A stretch of DNA of 13,274 nt from Candidatus Dormiibacterota bacterium (GCA_955651875.1 CATPAP010000213.1:1-13274), one strand, 5' to 3'; numbered from the stretch's first letter, positions 7,405 to 13,224 are shown. The notes: a model not told the origin generated them from the letters alone. A program made the numbers and translations.

Positions 7405-7968
7405 TTAGCTCGCCTGGCCGGCGAGCCAAGCAAGAACGTCGGCAGCATTTCGATCAGGTGGGAAGACCGGGTAGAAGACCTTCTCCACCCGCCCCTGGCG
7501 AGCGAGAAAGGTCAGGCGTCGATAGAGTCGCATTCCGGCGACCGCGAAGGTTGGCAGGAGCAGCTTGACAGCCATCTCCAGGGAAGGGTCACTCATAAGC
7601 GGGTACGGGATGTGCTCGCGAGTGGCGAACTCCAGTTGGTCATCGGGCGACTGGGCACTGAGCCCGATTACATTGATCCCGTAGGCGGCAAGATCATCGA
7701 CGTGATCCCGGAAGGCGCAGCTCTGCGGAGTGCAACCACGCGCACCGGGGATGCCATCCCATCCTTCGGGCAGCGGTTCACCTGGCTTGCCCGTGCGCGG
7801 ATACGCGTAGACGACGACTCGCTGCCGTGCAGCATCGGCCAGGTCAACCTCGACGCCATGGGTAGACATCAGTCTTACTGACGGGATCACCATACCCATG
7901 AGGTGGTCCGACGCGCCGTCATCAACCGGGACAGGCAGGTCCCTTGGCAACTCGCGAAAATCTGTCAC
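7405..7968 (-). CDS. Peroxiredoxin of the PrxQ/BCP (AhpC/TSA) type
   Basis: A 187-aa thiol peroxidase likely to reduce hydrogen peroxide and organic hydroperoxides in the cytosol. After a 20-residue N-terminal stretch it has the thioredoxin-fold core: VVVYAYPRTG (51-60), GARGCTPQSCAFRDH (75-89), NVIGLSAQSPDDQLEFA (99-115) and YPLMSDPS (122-129). C79 is the expected peroxidatic and C84 the resolving cysteine, five positions apart as in PrxQ/BCP. Compared with classical BCP, an insertion (about KPGEPLPEGWDGIPG) separates the YP strand from the active-site GCT. The start is a GTG at 7968; the first 20 residues (LPVPVDDGASDHL) look like part of the family, supporting it over internal ATGs. A CACAAT hexamer ends 7 nt before the GTG, so the mRNA may be leaderless. 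It converges with tRNA-Glu. Confidence 0.88.
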   Translation of the reverse strand: MTDFRELPRDLPVPVDDGASDHLMGMVIPSVRLMSTHGVEVDLADAARQRVVVYAYPRTGKPGEPLPEGWDGIPGARGCTPQSCAFRDHVDDLAAYGINVIGLSAQSPDDQLEFATREHIPYPLMSDPSLEMAVKLLLPTFAVAGMRLYRRLTFLARQGRVEKVFYPVFPPDRNAADVLAWLAGQAS

Positions 7969-8254
7969 GGGCTCGATTGTGTCACCTCGTAATAGCTACC
8001 GCCTCGCAGGCCACCGTTGGAGCTGAAACAGCATGGGCGCCGGTTGTCCCGGTGACGAGAATGAGCATGGACGGAGGACTGCCGGTCATCACCAGTGGGA
8101 TGAGCATCGTTGGTCGAGTGGCGGAATGTCACGCTGATGCGTGGTCCGGCCGAGGCCATTTTGGCGCGGTGTGCTGCCAGGTGCGCTGGCTCGCACCGCC
8201 CATGACCTTTTGAGCGGCACAATGAGCTCGCCGCGACAATCCCAAGGAGCTGTC
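7969..8254. other. Divergent intergenic region without a convincing gene
   Basis: This 286-nt gap separates the divergent peroxiredoxin and FMN split-barrel genes. It has open frames on both strands (7944-8213 plus, 7965-8222 minus), but neither shows a binding site, recognisable domain or coding-like composition. Possible promoter elements are CACAAT (minus, 7981-7976) and TTGAGC (8210-8215). I see no tRNA or strong hairpin. Confidence 0.5.
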
Positions 8255-8899
8255 ATGACTGCGTCTCCGCTTCTCGAGTACGGCCGGCATCCGGAGCGGG
8301 GCGTGACCGACGCCGTGACGATCAACGAGATCCTCGACGCCGAGCGCGTCTGCCACGTGGCATTCACAGTCGACGGCTGGCCCTACGCCGTGCCCACCGT
8401 GCACGCGCGCGACGGTGACCGCGTCCTCATCCACGGCTCGACCCTCAGCCGCATGCTTGGTGAGCTTGCCGGTGGGGTGCGCGTGTGCGTCACCGTGACC
8501 GCCGTCGACGGAATCGTGTGCGCGCGCTCGGCCTTCAGCCACTCTCTCAACTACCGCTCGGCGATGGTGTTCGGCGTCGCCACGCCGGTGCGGGGCACTG
8601 ACGAGAAGATGGCGGCGCTGCGCGTCATCGTCGAGCACGTTCTGCCGGGACGGTGGGCGGAGGTGCGCGCCCCCAAGGCGAGCGAACTGAAGGCCACCGA
8701 GATCGTGTCGCTGCCGCTGGACACTGCCACCGCCAAGGTGCGCCGCCACGGACCGGTGGACGCGCCTGCAGACCAGAGGCGGCGCATCTGGTCCGGGGTG
8801 CTGCCCTTCGAGACTCGAGTCGGCGCGCCGATCCTGGTTGCGGACGACGTCGCCGACCTGCCGCTGCCGCCGAGCGTGAGGGCAGCACTGGCGGGGTGA
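8255..8899 (+). CDS. FMN-binding split-barrel protein (pyridoxamine 5'-phosphate oxidase-like, NimA/Pyridox_ox_2 type)
   Basis: This 214-aa protein resembles the flavin-binding split-barrel family that includes NimA-type proteins and PNPOx-like oxidoreductases; its substrate is unknown. Matching stretches are INEILDAERVCHVAFTVDGW (23-42), PYAVPTVH (43-50), VLIHGSTLSRML (57-68), ARSAFSHSLNYRSAMVFG (90-107), EHVLPGRWAEVRAP (127-140), and ATEIVSLPLDTATAKVR followed by WSGVLPFETRVGAP. The S-F/N-Y-R-S region is the typical flavin/dimer segment. The ATG at 8255 follows AAGGAG by 5 nt. An in-frame ATG at 8222 would add 11 residues but has a poor binding site. It is divergent from the peroxiredoxin, so a shared redox-stress role is possible but only suggested by position. 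Confidence 0.85.
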   Translation: MTASPLLEYGRHPERGVTDAVTINEILDAERVCHVAFTVDGWPYAVPTVHARDGDRVLIHGSTLSRMLGELAGGVRVCVTVTAVDGIVCARSAFSHSLNYRSAMVFGVATPVRGTDEKMAALRVIVEHVLPGRWAEVRAPKASELKATEIVSLPLDTATAKVRRHGPVDAPADQRRRIWSGVLPFETRVGAPILVADDVADLPLPPSVRAALAG

Positions 8900-8946
8900 G
8901 CTCCCGTTCAAGATCGTTACCCTCTACCTAATGCATAACGTGATAG

Positions 8947-8960
8947 CTACACTGTAGGAT
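8947..8960 (+). promoter_or_regulatory. Operator-like palindrome and -10 upstream of the small membrane genes
   Basis: CTACA-C-TGTAG (8947-8957) is a perfect 11-bp palindrome that overlaps a TAGGAT -10 (8955-8960); TACACT at 8948-8953 is a second -10-like hexamer. The surrounding 8905-8965 stretch is clearly more AT-rich than anything else in the window. No good -35 is found, so this is a candidate regulated promoter only. Confidence 0.4.
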
Positions 8961-8962
8961 TA

Positions 8963-8988
8963 GAGGCGGGTAGCACTCTACCTGCTTC
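8963..8988 (+). other. Strong 11-bp hairpin between the FMN protein gene and the small membrane genes
   Basis: GAGGCGGGTAG (8963-8973) pairs with CTACCTGCTTC (8978-8988) over 11 bp, including two G-U pairs, closing a CACT loop. It is followed by GGTTTC, a weak T stretch. It lies 63 nt after the FMN gene stop and 28 nt before the next start codon, so it could end the first transcript or be a structured leader of the second. An upstream copy of CTCTACCT (8922-8929) repeats the 3' arm segment at 8976-8983. Confidence 0.5.
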
Positions 8989-9016
8989 GGTTTCATACAT
9001 CACTCGGAGGCTGGAC

Positions 9017-9229
9017 TTGCTGTCTACTGCACCGCCCCTGGACGGCGGCAACCCCGCAACCATGACCCAACCGGGCTGGACCGTGTCGGCCTCGCTGAGC
9101 GGCCGCCGGCAGGCCGTGCGCAGACGCCGGCTCGTGGTGCGCGTCCGTGACTGGCTTGGGATCACCCTGATCGCGGGCTTCTCGGTGACGCTCTTCGCGG
9201 TGACCCTCTTCAGTCTGCTGGGACGCTGA
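9017..9229 (+). CDS. 70-aa single-pass membrane protein
   Basis: Unrecognised small protein starting with TTG at 9017, 6 nt after a strong GGAGG (9006-9010). The first 30 residues are polar; the segment SGRRQAVRRRRLVVRVRD is very basic, and the C terminus is one hydrophobic segment (WLGITLIAGFSVTLFAVTLFSLLGR). By the positive-inside rule it should sit with its N terminus in the cytoplasm and end just after the membrane helix, like a tail-anchored protein. The alternative ATG at 9061 (MTQPGW) lacks a binding site. The next gene, also a small membrane protein, starts 41 nt downstream and is probably in the same transcript. Confidence 0.6.
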   Translation: MLSTAPPLDGGNPATMTQPGWTVSASLSGRRQAVRRRRLVVRVRDWLGITLIAGFSVTLFAVTLFSLLGR

Positions 9230-9270
9230 CCTCCGTCACGTCCCCACCACGCTGACACGGAGGCAACGAC

Positions 9271-9426
9271 ATGGGATGGCTCGTCCTGCTCCTGCTCCTC
9301 GTGCTCATTCTGGGCGGCGCCGGATTCGTGCTGCACCTGCTGTGGTGGATCGCGATCATCGCTGTCGCGCTCCTGCTCATCGGTTTCGTGCTTCCCCGCG
9401 GAGGCGGGCGCTGGTATCGCTGGTAG
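9271..9426 (+). CDS. 51-aa hydrophobic membrane protein
   Basis: ATG at 9271 preceded by GGAGG (9259-9263) at 7 nt. The 51-aa product is almost entirely hydrophobic: MGWLVLLLLLVLILGGAGFV, then HLLWW, a second hydrophobic run IAIIAVALLLIGFVL, and a short basic-aromatic tail GGGRWYRW. This layout, two hydrophobic runs around an LWW centre and an RWYRW end, resembles small 'hydrophobic protein' entries common in Actinobacteria, whose function is not established; I state this from memory of the family. Codons are GC-rich like the neighbours. Probably co-transcribed with the preceding small membrane gene. Confidence 0.7.
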   Translation: MGWLVLLLLLVLILGGAGFVLHLLWWIAIIAVALLLIGFVLPRGGGRWYRW

Positions 9427-9472
9427 CCATAGCAGGTGAAGGCGCGGACGTTGGCGCCGCCCCCTCGTTGCG

Positions 9473-10126
9473 TCAACCCAACGGCCACTCGACGTCGCCG
9501 AAGCTTCTCGGCGGACGCGGCGAGAGCCGATAGGCGGCAGCGCCGCGACGGCTGGCCTCGATGGTGGTGCTGTCCCCGTGGCCGGGGAGGACGATCGTCT
9601 CCGGCGCCAGGGCGAGCAGCTTCCCCTCGATGCTGGCGATGACCGTCTCGAGGTCCCCGGCTGCAAACGTCCTCCCCGGTCCGCCCGCAAAAAGCGTGTC
9701 GCCGGTGATCACGGCGCCGCCGACGCGCAGAGAGATGCTCCCGGGGGTGTGCCCCGGGGTGTGCATGACGCCGACCCGGATGGCTCCGACCCTCACCTCT
9801 GCGCCGTCATCGAGCCGGCCGTCGACGCGCTGCTCCGGGATGTTCACCTCCGCAGCCCCGACGTGCACCGGCGCCCCGGTGGCCGCACGCACGGCGTCGT
9901 ATGTCGCCCAGTGGTCCGGGTGCCAGTGCGTGACAACCACCCGCTGAACGCCGCCCTCGGCTGCGATCGCCGCGAGCAGGGGTCCCTCCTCCAGCGGCAT
10001 GTCGACGAGCAGTGACGCGCCCGCGGCGACGTCGCGGACGATGTAGGCGTTGTTGCCGTAGGGGCCCATCGGTCCCACCTGGACGATCCGGACGCCGCCG
10101 TCCTCGCGGACGGTGACGTTAGCCAC
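9473..10126 (-). CDS. Metallo-beta-lactamase-fold hydrolase (glyoxalase II-like)
   Basis: A 217-aa zinc hydrolase of the MBL superfamily; substrate unknown, with glyoxalase II-type thioester hydrolysis the closest guess. Metal ligands are complete: THWHPDH (66-72, giving H67, H69, D71, H72), H126 in HTPGHTPGS, D143 in TGDTLFAGGPGRT and H183 in LPGHGD. The GGPGRT loop after the bridging Asp is typical of the hydroxyacylglutathione hydrolase-like branch. The start is taken as GTG at 10126, which overlaps the end of the upstream HhH-GPD-like gene by 8 nt; the longer open frame to 10276 lies wholly inside that gene and is rejected. The overlap suggests one operon with translational coupling. Confidence 0.85.
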   Translation of the reverse strand: MANVTVREDGGVRIVQVGPMGPYGNNAYIVRDVAAGASLLVDMPLEEGPLLAAIAAEGGVQRVVVTHWHPDHWATYDAVRAATGAPVHVGAAEVNIPEQRVDGRLDDGAEVRVGAIRVGVMHTPGHTPGSISLRVGGAVITGDTLFAGGPGRTFAAGDLETVIASIEGKLLALAPETIVLPGHGDSTTIEASRRGAAAYRLSPRPPRSFGDVEWPLG

Positions 10127-10724
10127 GCCGCGCGTCCACCCCGGCCGGCGCAACCGCAGTCTGGGCACGCATTGCGGCTTTGTGAGCGCGCTTGCCCGCC
10201 TGATATCGCTCGCGCTCGGCCACGGTGCGCACGTCCGCGAGGGTGGGAAAGTCCGGGACGAGCTCGGCCCAGCCACGCGGCTTGACGCCGAGGTGCTTGG
10301 CCAGCACGCCGAGCACGATGTGCGCCTTCATCTCCCCAAAGCCTGGGAGCGCCCGCAGCCGGCGGAGCAATTCGGCCGCGTCCTTGACGTCGCGCCATAT
10401 GAGCGTCGGGTCGTTGCCGTACTCGGTGGCAATGGTTGCGCAGAGCGCCTGCACGCGCGCGGCCATGCTGGCCGGGAAGCGGTGGATCGCGGGGCGCTCG
10501 CGAAAGGCGGCCTCGAAGCGTCCCGGGTCAATGCCGGCGAGCTGCTGCGCATCGAGGCTGCCCAACCGGCGCTGGATCTCCAGTGGCCCAAGGAACGCCT
10601 TCTCGACAGGGATCTGTTGGTCGAGGCAGAAGCCGATCAGGAGCGCGCGGGGGTCGCTCGCGACCAGCGCATCCGCCTCCGGCTGACCGGTCCATTCCAT
10701 CCGCGGTGCGGTCCTGGTGGCCAT
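10119..10724 (-). CDS. HhH-GPD-like base-excision repair family protein
   Basis: A 201-aa protein resembling the uncharacterised actinobacterial HhH-GPD family related to DNA glycosylases. It has PRALLIGFCLDQQIPVEKAF (25-44), where the family's DQQ segment is clear, and a helix-hairpin-helix at about 122-138 (RLRALPGFGEMKAHIVL). The usual V-D downstream of the hairpin that supplies the catalytic Asp is not visible; GVKPRGW stands there. Hence glycosylase activity is uncertain. I chose the ATG at 10724 because a -10-like TAGGCT ends 7 nt upstream, suggesting a leaderless mRNA, and no Shine-Dalgarno sequence is present; GTG at 10745 and ATG at 10700 are alternatives. The 3' end overlaps the MBL hydrolase. 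Divergent from the gene at 10807. Confidence 0.8.
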   Translation of the reverse strand: MATRTAPRMEWTGQPEADALVASDPRALLIGFCLDQQIPVEKAFLGPLEIQRRLGSLDAQQLAGIDPGRFEAAFRERPAIHRFPASMAARVQALCATIATEYGNDPTLIWRDVKDAAELLRRLRALPGFGEMKAHIVLGVLAKHLGVKPRGWAELVPDFPTLADVRTVAERERYQAGKRAHKAAMRAQTAVAPAGVDARRG

Positions 10725-10731
10725 GGGGTGC

Positions 10732-10737
10732 AGCCTA
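10732..10737 (-). promoter_or_regulatory. Candidate -10 (TAGGCT), leaderless start for the HhH-GPD-like gene
   Basis: On the minus strand TAGGCT is followed by 7 nt and then the ATG at 10724, so the predicted first transcribed base is the start codon. A CCCAC-A-GTGGG palindrome at 10741-10751 sits directly upstream between the two divergent promoters. Confidence 0.4.
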
Positions 10738-10794
10738 CCGCCCACAGTGGGACGTCGGGCGCCCGTCCTCGCGGAGAGCCCGCGATCCGGGCGC

Positions 10795-10800
10795 TACACT
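10795..10800 (+). promoter_or_regulatory. Candidate -10 (TACACT), leaderless start for the 95-aa protein gene
   Basis: TACACT is followed by 6 nt (CGCGCC) and then ATG at 10807, which would be the transcription start. No Shine-Dalgarno sequence precedes the ATG, in agreement with leaderless translation. No -35 consensus is seen. Confidence 0.45.
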
Positions 10801-10806
10801 CGCGCC

Positions 10807-11094
10807 ATGTCCTGGCTGGGTCGCCTGTTCAACTCCACCCCGCCGCCGCCGCCGCCCCACACCGTGGTGATCCCGGACGACATCGTCGGCCAACTCGTCG
10901 GCGGGGATGAGCCACTCCAGGCAAGCGTCGAAGAGGCGCTGCGCAGCTTCATCGAGATTCGCCGGCGCACCGCCGAGCACGACGCCGAGGGACTGCCGTT
11001 CTGGTTGCGCCGCGAGGCTGGTCAGAAGGGCGAGATAGATGAGTCACTGCGCGACCGCGTCACCCAGCGGCACGCGGCCGAAAACGACAGCTGA
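10807..11094 (+). CDS. 95-aa protein of unknown function with a polyproline run
   Basis: Unrecognised soluble protein. The N terminus MSWLGRLFNST could form a short amphipathic helix; it is followed by six consecutive prolines (12-17), then VVIPDDIVGQLVGGDEPLQ, a predicted helix SVEEALRSFIEIRRRTAEH, and a charged C terminus (RREAGQKGEIDESLRDRVTQRH). There is no signal peptide or membrane segment. ATG at 10807 is chosen for the TACACT hexamer 6 nt upstream; the open frame extends back to 10717, but that extension lies over the divergent promoter region. The alcohol dehydrogenase begins 36 nt downstream in the same direction, so the two may be co-transcribed. Six prolines in a row would be expected to stall ribosomes without EF-P. 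Confidence 0.65.
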   Translation: MSWLGRLFNSTPPPPPPHTVVIPDDIVGQLVGGDEPLQASVEEALRSFIEIRRRTAEHDAEGLPFWLRREAGQKGEIDESLRDRVTQRHAAENDS

Positions 11095-11130
11095 CGTCGG
11101 CCCCGGGCCAGAGGAGCGAGGGAGCTGTCG

Positions 11131-12174
11131 ATGCGCGCACTGACCTTCGTCGACACCGGACGGGTGGAGATGGCCGACGTGTCCCGCCCCAGTGTCGAGG
11201 ACCCGACCGACGTCATCGTGAGGGTCACCACCACCGCGATCTGCGGCAGCGACCTCCATGTCGTCAACGGTCGCATTCCCGGCATGGTCTCGGGCGGCAT
11301 CCTCGGGCACGAGTTCGCCGGCGTCATCGAGGAGACCGGCCCGGGGGTGCGATCGGTCAAGCCCGGCGACCGAGTCCTCGCCTCCTTCACGATTCCCTGC
11401 GGGGCCTGCTGGTTCTGCAAGAAGCGGCTGTTCAGTCGCTGTCCCGACCAGCGCGTGTTCGGCTACGGCATGTTCCTCGGCGATCTCAACGGAGCGCAGG
11501 CGGAATATGTGCGCGTTCCCCACGCCGACCTCTGCCTGCGTGTCATCGATGCCTCCATGACCGACGAGCAGGTGCTGTTCGCCGGCGACATCTTCACCAC
11601 CGCCTACGACTGCGCAGTCGAGGCGCGCATCGAACCGGGCGACGTCGTCGTGGTGCAGGGATGCGGTCCGGTGGGGCTGATGGCGGTGCAGGCGGCACGT
11701 GCCTTCAACCCGTCGGTGATCTACGCCGTCGACACGGTGGCGCAGCGGCTCGAGATGGCCCAGGGCTTCGGCGCAGTCCCGGTCGACGCGGCGGCGGTCC
11801 ACGTGCCCAGCCACGTCCATGACCACACCGACGGCAGGGGAGCCGACGTCCTCCTCGAGTGTGTCGGCGCCATCCCCGCGCTCACGGGCGCCATCGACGT
11901 GGTCCGCGCCGGCGGGCGGATCAGCGTCATCGGCGTGTACTCCGAGCCCGAGATGGAGTTCCCCCTGAATCTCGCCTTCGTCAAGGCCATCGACCTCAAG
12001 TTCTGCGGCACCGCCAACGTCGTCGGCCGCTGGGACGAGGCGCTGGCACTGATCACCTCAGGCGCAGCCGATCCCGCATCGATCATCTCCCATCGGCTCC
12101 CGCTCGACGACGCGGTGCGCGGGTACGAGCTCTTTGCCGCCCGCGAGGCGATGAAGGTGGTTCTGACTCCCTGA
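11131..12174 (+). CDS. Zinc-dependent alcohol dehydrogenase (MDR superfamily)
   Basis: A 347-aa medium-chain dehydrogenase that probably oxidises an alcohol, polyol or aldehyde adduct with NAD. The GroES-like N-terminal half carries C38 in ICGSDLH and H60-E61 in GHEFAG, with D153 in FAGDIFTTAYD as a likely further catalytic zinc ligand. Four structural-zinc cysteines are present (C90, C93, C96, C104). The Rossmann half has VVVVQGCGPVGLMAVQAA (172-189), and D201 follows strand beta2 (IYAVDT), which favours NAD over NADP. The Cys/His/Asp pattern resembles threonine- and formaldehyde-dehydrogenase-like branches, but the substrate cannot be told. ATG at 11131 has GGAG 6 nt upstream. The gene converges with the TPR-like gene, with only 4 nt between stop codons and no terminator hairpin. 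Confidence 0.92.
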   Translation: MRALTFVDTGRVEMADVSRPSVEDPTDVIVRVTTTAICGSDLHVVNGRIPGMVSGGILGHEFAGVIEETGPGVRSVKPGDRVLASFTIPCGACWFCKKRLFSRCPDQRVFGYGMFLGDLNGAQAEYVRVPHADLCLRVIDASMTDEQVLFAGDIFTTAYDCAVEARIEPGDVVVVQGCGPVGLMAVQAARAFNPSVIYAVDTVAQRLEMAQGFGAVPVDAAAVHVPSHVHDHTDGRGADVLLECVGAIPALTGAIDVVRAGGRISVIGVYSEPEMEFPLNLAFVKAIDLKFCGTANVVGRWDEALALITSGAADPASIISHRLPLDDAVRGYELFAAREAMKVVLTP

Positions 12175-12178
12175 CCGC

Positions 12179-13126
12179 TTAGCCGCGCCGGCGCCGCGGG
12201 GAGGTGCGCAGGCGAGCGCTCGTCGGCAGGACCATCAGGTGACTTCCCCGCCGCGTGCGCCACCAGTACACGCCGGACACGCCGATGATGATGGCGGCGA
12301 AGACGGCAAGCGGCGGCTCCTTCACGGACGCCCCGATGAGGGTGACGAGCACCGTCAGCAGCAGCAGCGCCACCATGACGCGATAGAAGCCCTGGCTCAT
12401 CGACAGAGGATGGTTGGCCTGCGGATTCTTGCGGGCCTCGTAGCCCGCGCGAATCATCGCGGCCGCCATCGAGGGCCGCGGTCCGTCGTCCTCGCGAACG
12501 GCGTCTGTTGGAGCGGGCACGGGTGCGCTGTCGTCGTCGCCCGGACGCCGGTTGGAGACGAGGAGATCGTAGTTGTGGTCGAGCAGCTGCCAGTGCCGCG
12601 TCGATTGTCCGCGGGAGCGCGCGTGTCCCATGTACTGCATGGCCTCACCACTGCGGCCCCGCTGCACCAGGCAGATGGCAAGGTTGTTCAGCGCTTCGAT
12701 GTCGAACTGGTCCTCGATGACCACAGAGCGCAGCTCCACCTCGGCGGTCGCCCAGTCCCCGTTGCGCATGGCGAGGAGCGCAGCGGCGCGCCGGGTGTGC
12801 GCCGCTGCCGCATTGGCGGCCATCGCCTGGTTCACCGCCCGCCGCGCGCCGAGCAGGTCGTCGCTGGCGATCCGTGCGGCAGCGAGCTCATGGAGGATGA
12901 CGGGCGACGGATCCTCATCGGCGACGGTCTCGAGGATGGTCACCGCCTCGTCGACGCGTCCCAGGTTGGTGAGCGCGACACCACGCAGCCGGGGGAGCCA
13001 GACCTCCGTGCTGCCTTCGGCGAGCGCCTCGTCGGCGTTGCGCAGCGCCGCTGTCCATCGGCCATCGCGAATGTCCTCGAGGGCTCGATCAGCGGCGGTC
13101 AAACGTTGTGTGTTCACTGTTTTCAT
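12179..13126 (-). CDS. TPR-like repeat protein with two C-terminal membrane segments
   Basis: A 315-aa protein of unknown specific role. Residues about 5-175 are helical repeats with TPR spacing, for example ALEDIRDGRWTAALRNADEAL, LPRLRGVALTNLGRVDEAV, and AEVELRSVVIEDQFDIEALNN leading into LAICLVQRGRSGEAMQYM. A Pro/Asp-rich linker spans about 193-220. Two hydrophobic segments follow at about 248-266 (YRVMVALLLLTVLVTLIGA) and 272-289 (PLAVFAAIIIGVSGVYWW), ending in a very basic tail (RTSPRRRRG). The TPR part is probably cytoplasmic and serves protein contacts. The start is the ATG at 13126; the frame stays open to 13156 but that extension is inside tRNA-Tyr. The ATG is only 6 nt from the tRNA end, and no good ribosome binding site exists outside the tRNA. 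Confidence 0.8.
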   Translation of the reverse strand: MKTVNTQRLTAADRALEDIRDGRWTAALRNADEALAEGSTEVWLPRLRGVALTNLGRVDEAVTILETVADEDPSPVILHELAAARIASDDLLGARRAVNQAMAANAAAAHTRRAAALLAMRNGDWATAEVELRSVVIEDQFDIEALNNLAICLVQRGRSGEAMQYMGHARSRGQSTRHWQLLDHNYDLLVSNRRPGDDDSAPVPAPTDAVREDDGPRPSMAAAMIRAGYEARKNPQANHPLSMSQGFYRVMVALLLLTVLVTLIGASVKEPPLAVFAAIIIGVSGVYWWRTRRGSHLMVLPTSARLRTSPRRRRG

Positions 13127-13132
13127 GGACCG

Positions 13133-13206
13133 TCCCAGGGGATGGACTCGAACCATCGATACACGGTTTTACAGACCGTTGCCTTAACCAGCTTGGCTAC
13201 CCTGGG
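13133..13206 (-). tRNA. tRNA-Tyr (anticodon GUA) with short variable loop and C1-G72
   Basis: On the minus strand a complete 74-nt cloverleaf forms. Acceptor strand CCCAGGG (13206-13200) pairs with CCCTGGG (13140-13134), and the discriminator is A (13133). The D stem is GCC/GGC with the loop containing GCTGGTTA. The anticodon stem ACGGT/ACCGT encloses CTGTAAA, whose middle GTA is the tyrosine anticodon. The variable loop is 5 nt (GTATC) and the T arm is GATGG-TTCGAGT-CCATC. CCA is not encoded. The structure is intact, so it is not a pseudogene by appearance. Bacterial tRNA-Tyr is normally class II with a long variable arm and G1-C72; this one is class I with C1-G72, as in Archaea and eukaryotes. 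Confidence 0.93.
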
Positions 13207-13209
13207 GGC

Positions 13210-13224
13210 GGGTTAGGATAACCC
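13210..13224 (-). promoter_or_regulatory. tRNA-Tyr promoter -10 inside an inverted repeat
   Basis: TATCCT on the minus strand (13220-13215) would start transcription near 13208, two bases before the tRNA. It lies inside a perfect inverted repeat GGGTTA-GGA-TAACCC (13210-13224), which could be an operator. Upstream sequence to 13274 shows no clear -35. Confidence 0.45.

Noticed and set aside
7944..8222. Open frames of 89 and 85 codons in the peroxiredoxin/FMN-protein gap
   Set aside because: They overlap each other on opposite strands, lack ribosome binding sites and show no recognisable domain.
7259..8254. A possible genomic island inserted at tRNA-Glu
   Set aside because: No integrase is present and I found no direct repeat of the tRNA 3' end downstream; the peroxiredoxin and FMN protein are ordinary chromosomal families.
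10127..10276. Upstream extension of the MBL hydrolase frame
   Set aside because: It lies entirely inside the HhH-GPD-like gene in another frame; the GTG at 10126 gives a normal MBL N terminus.
12239..13216. A 325-codon plus-strand frame opposite the TPR-like gene and reading across tRNA-Tyr
   Set aside because: It passes through a tRNA gene, mirrors the TPR frame, and its product is His/Arg/Gly-rich without domain features.
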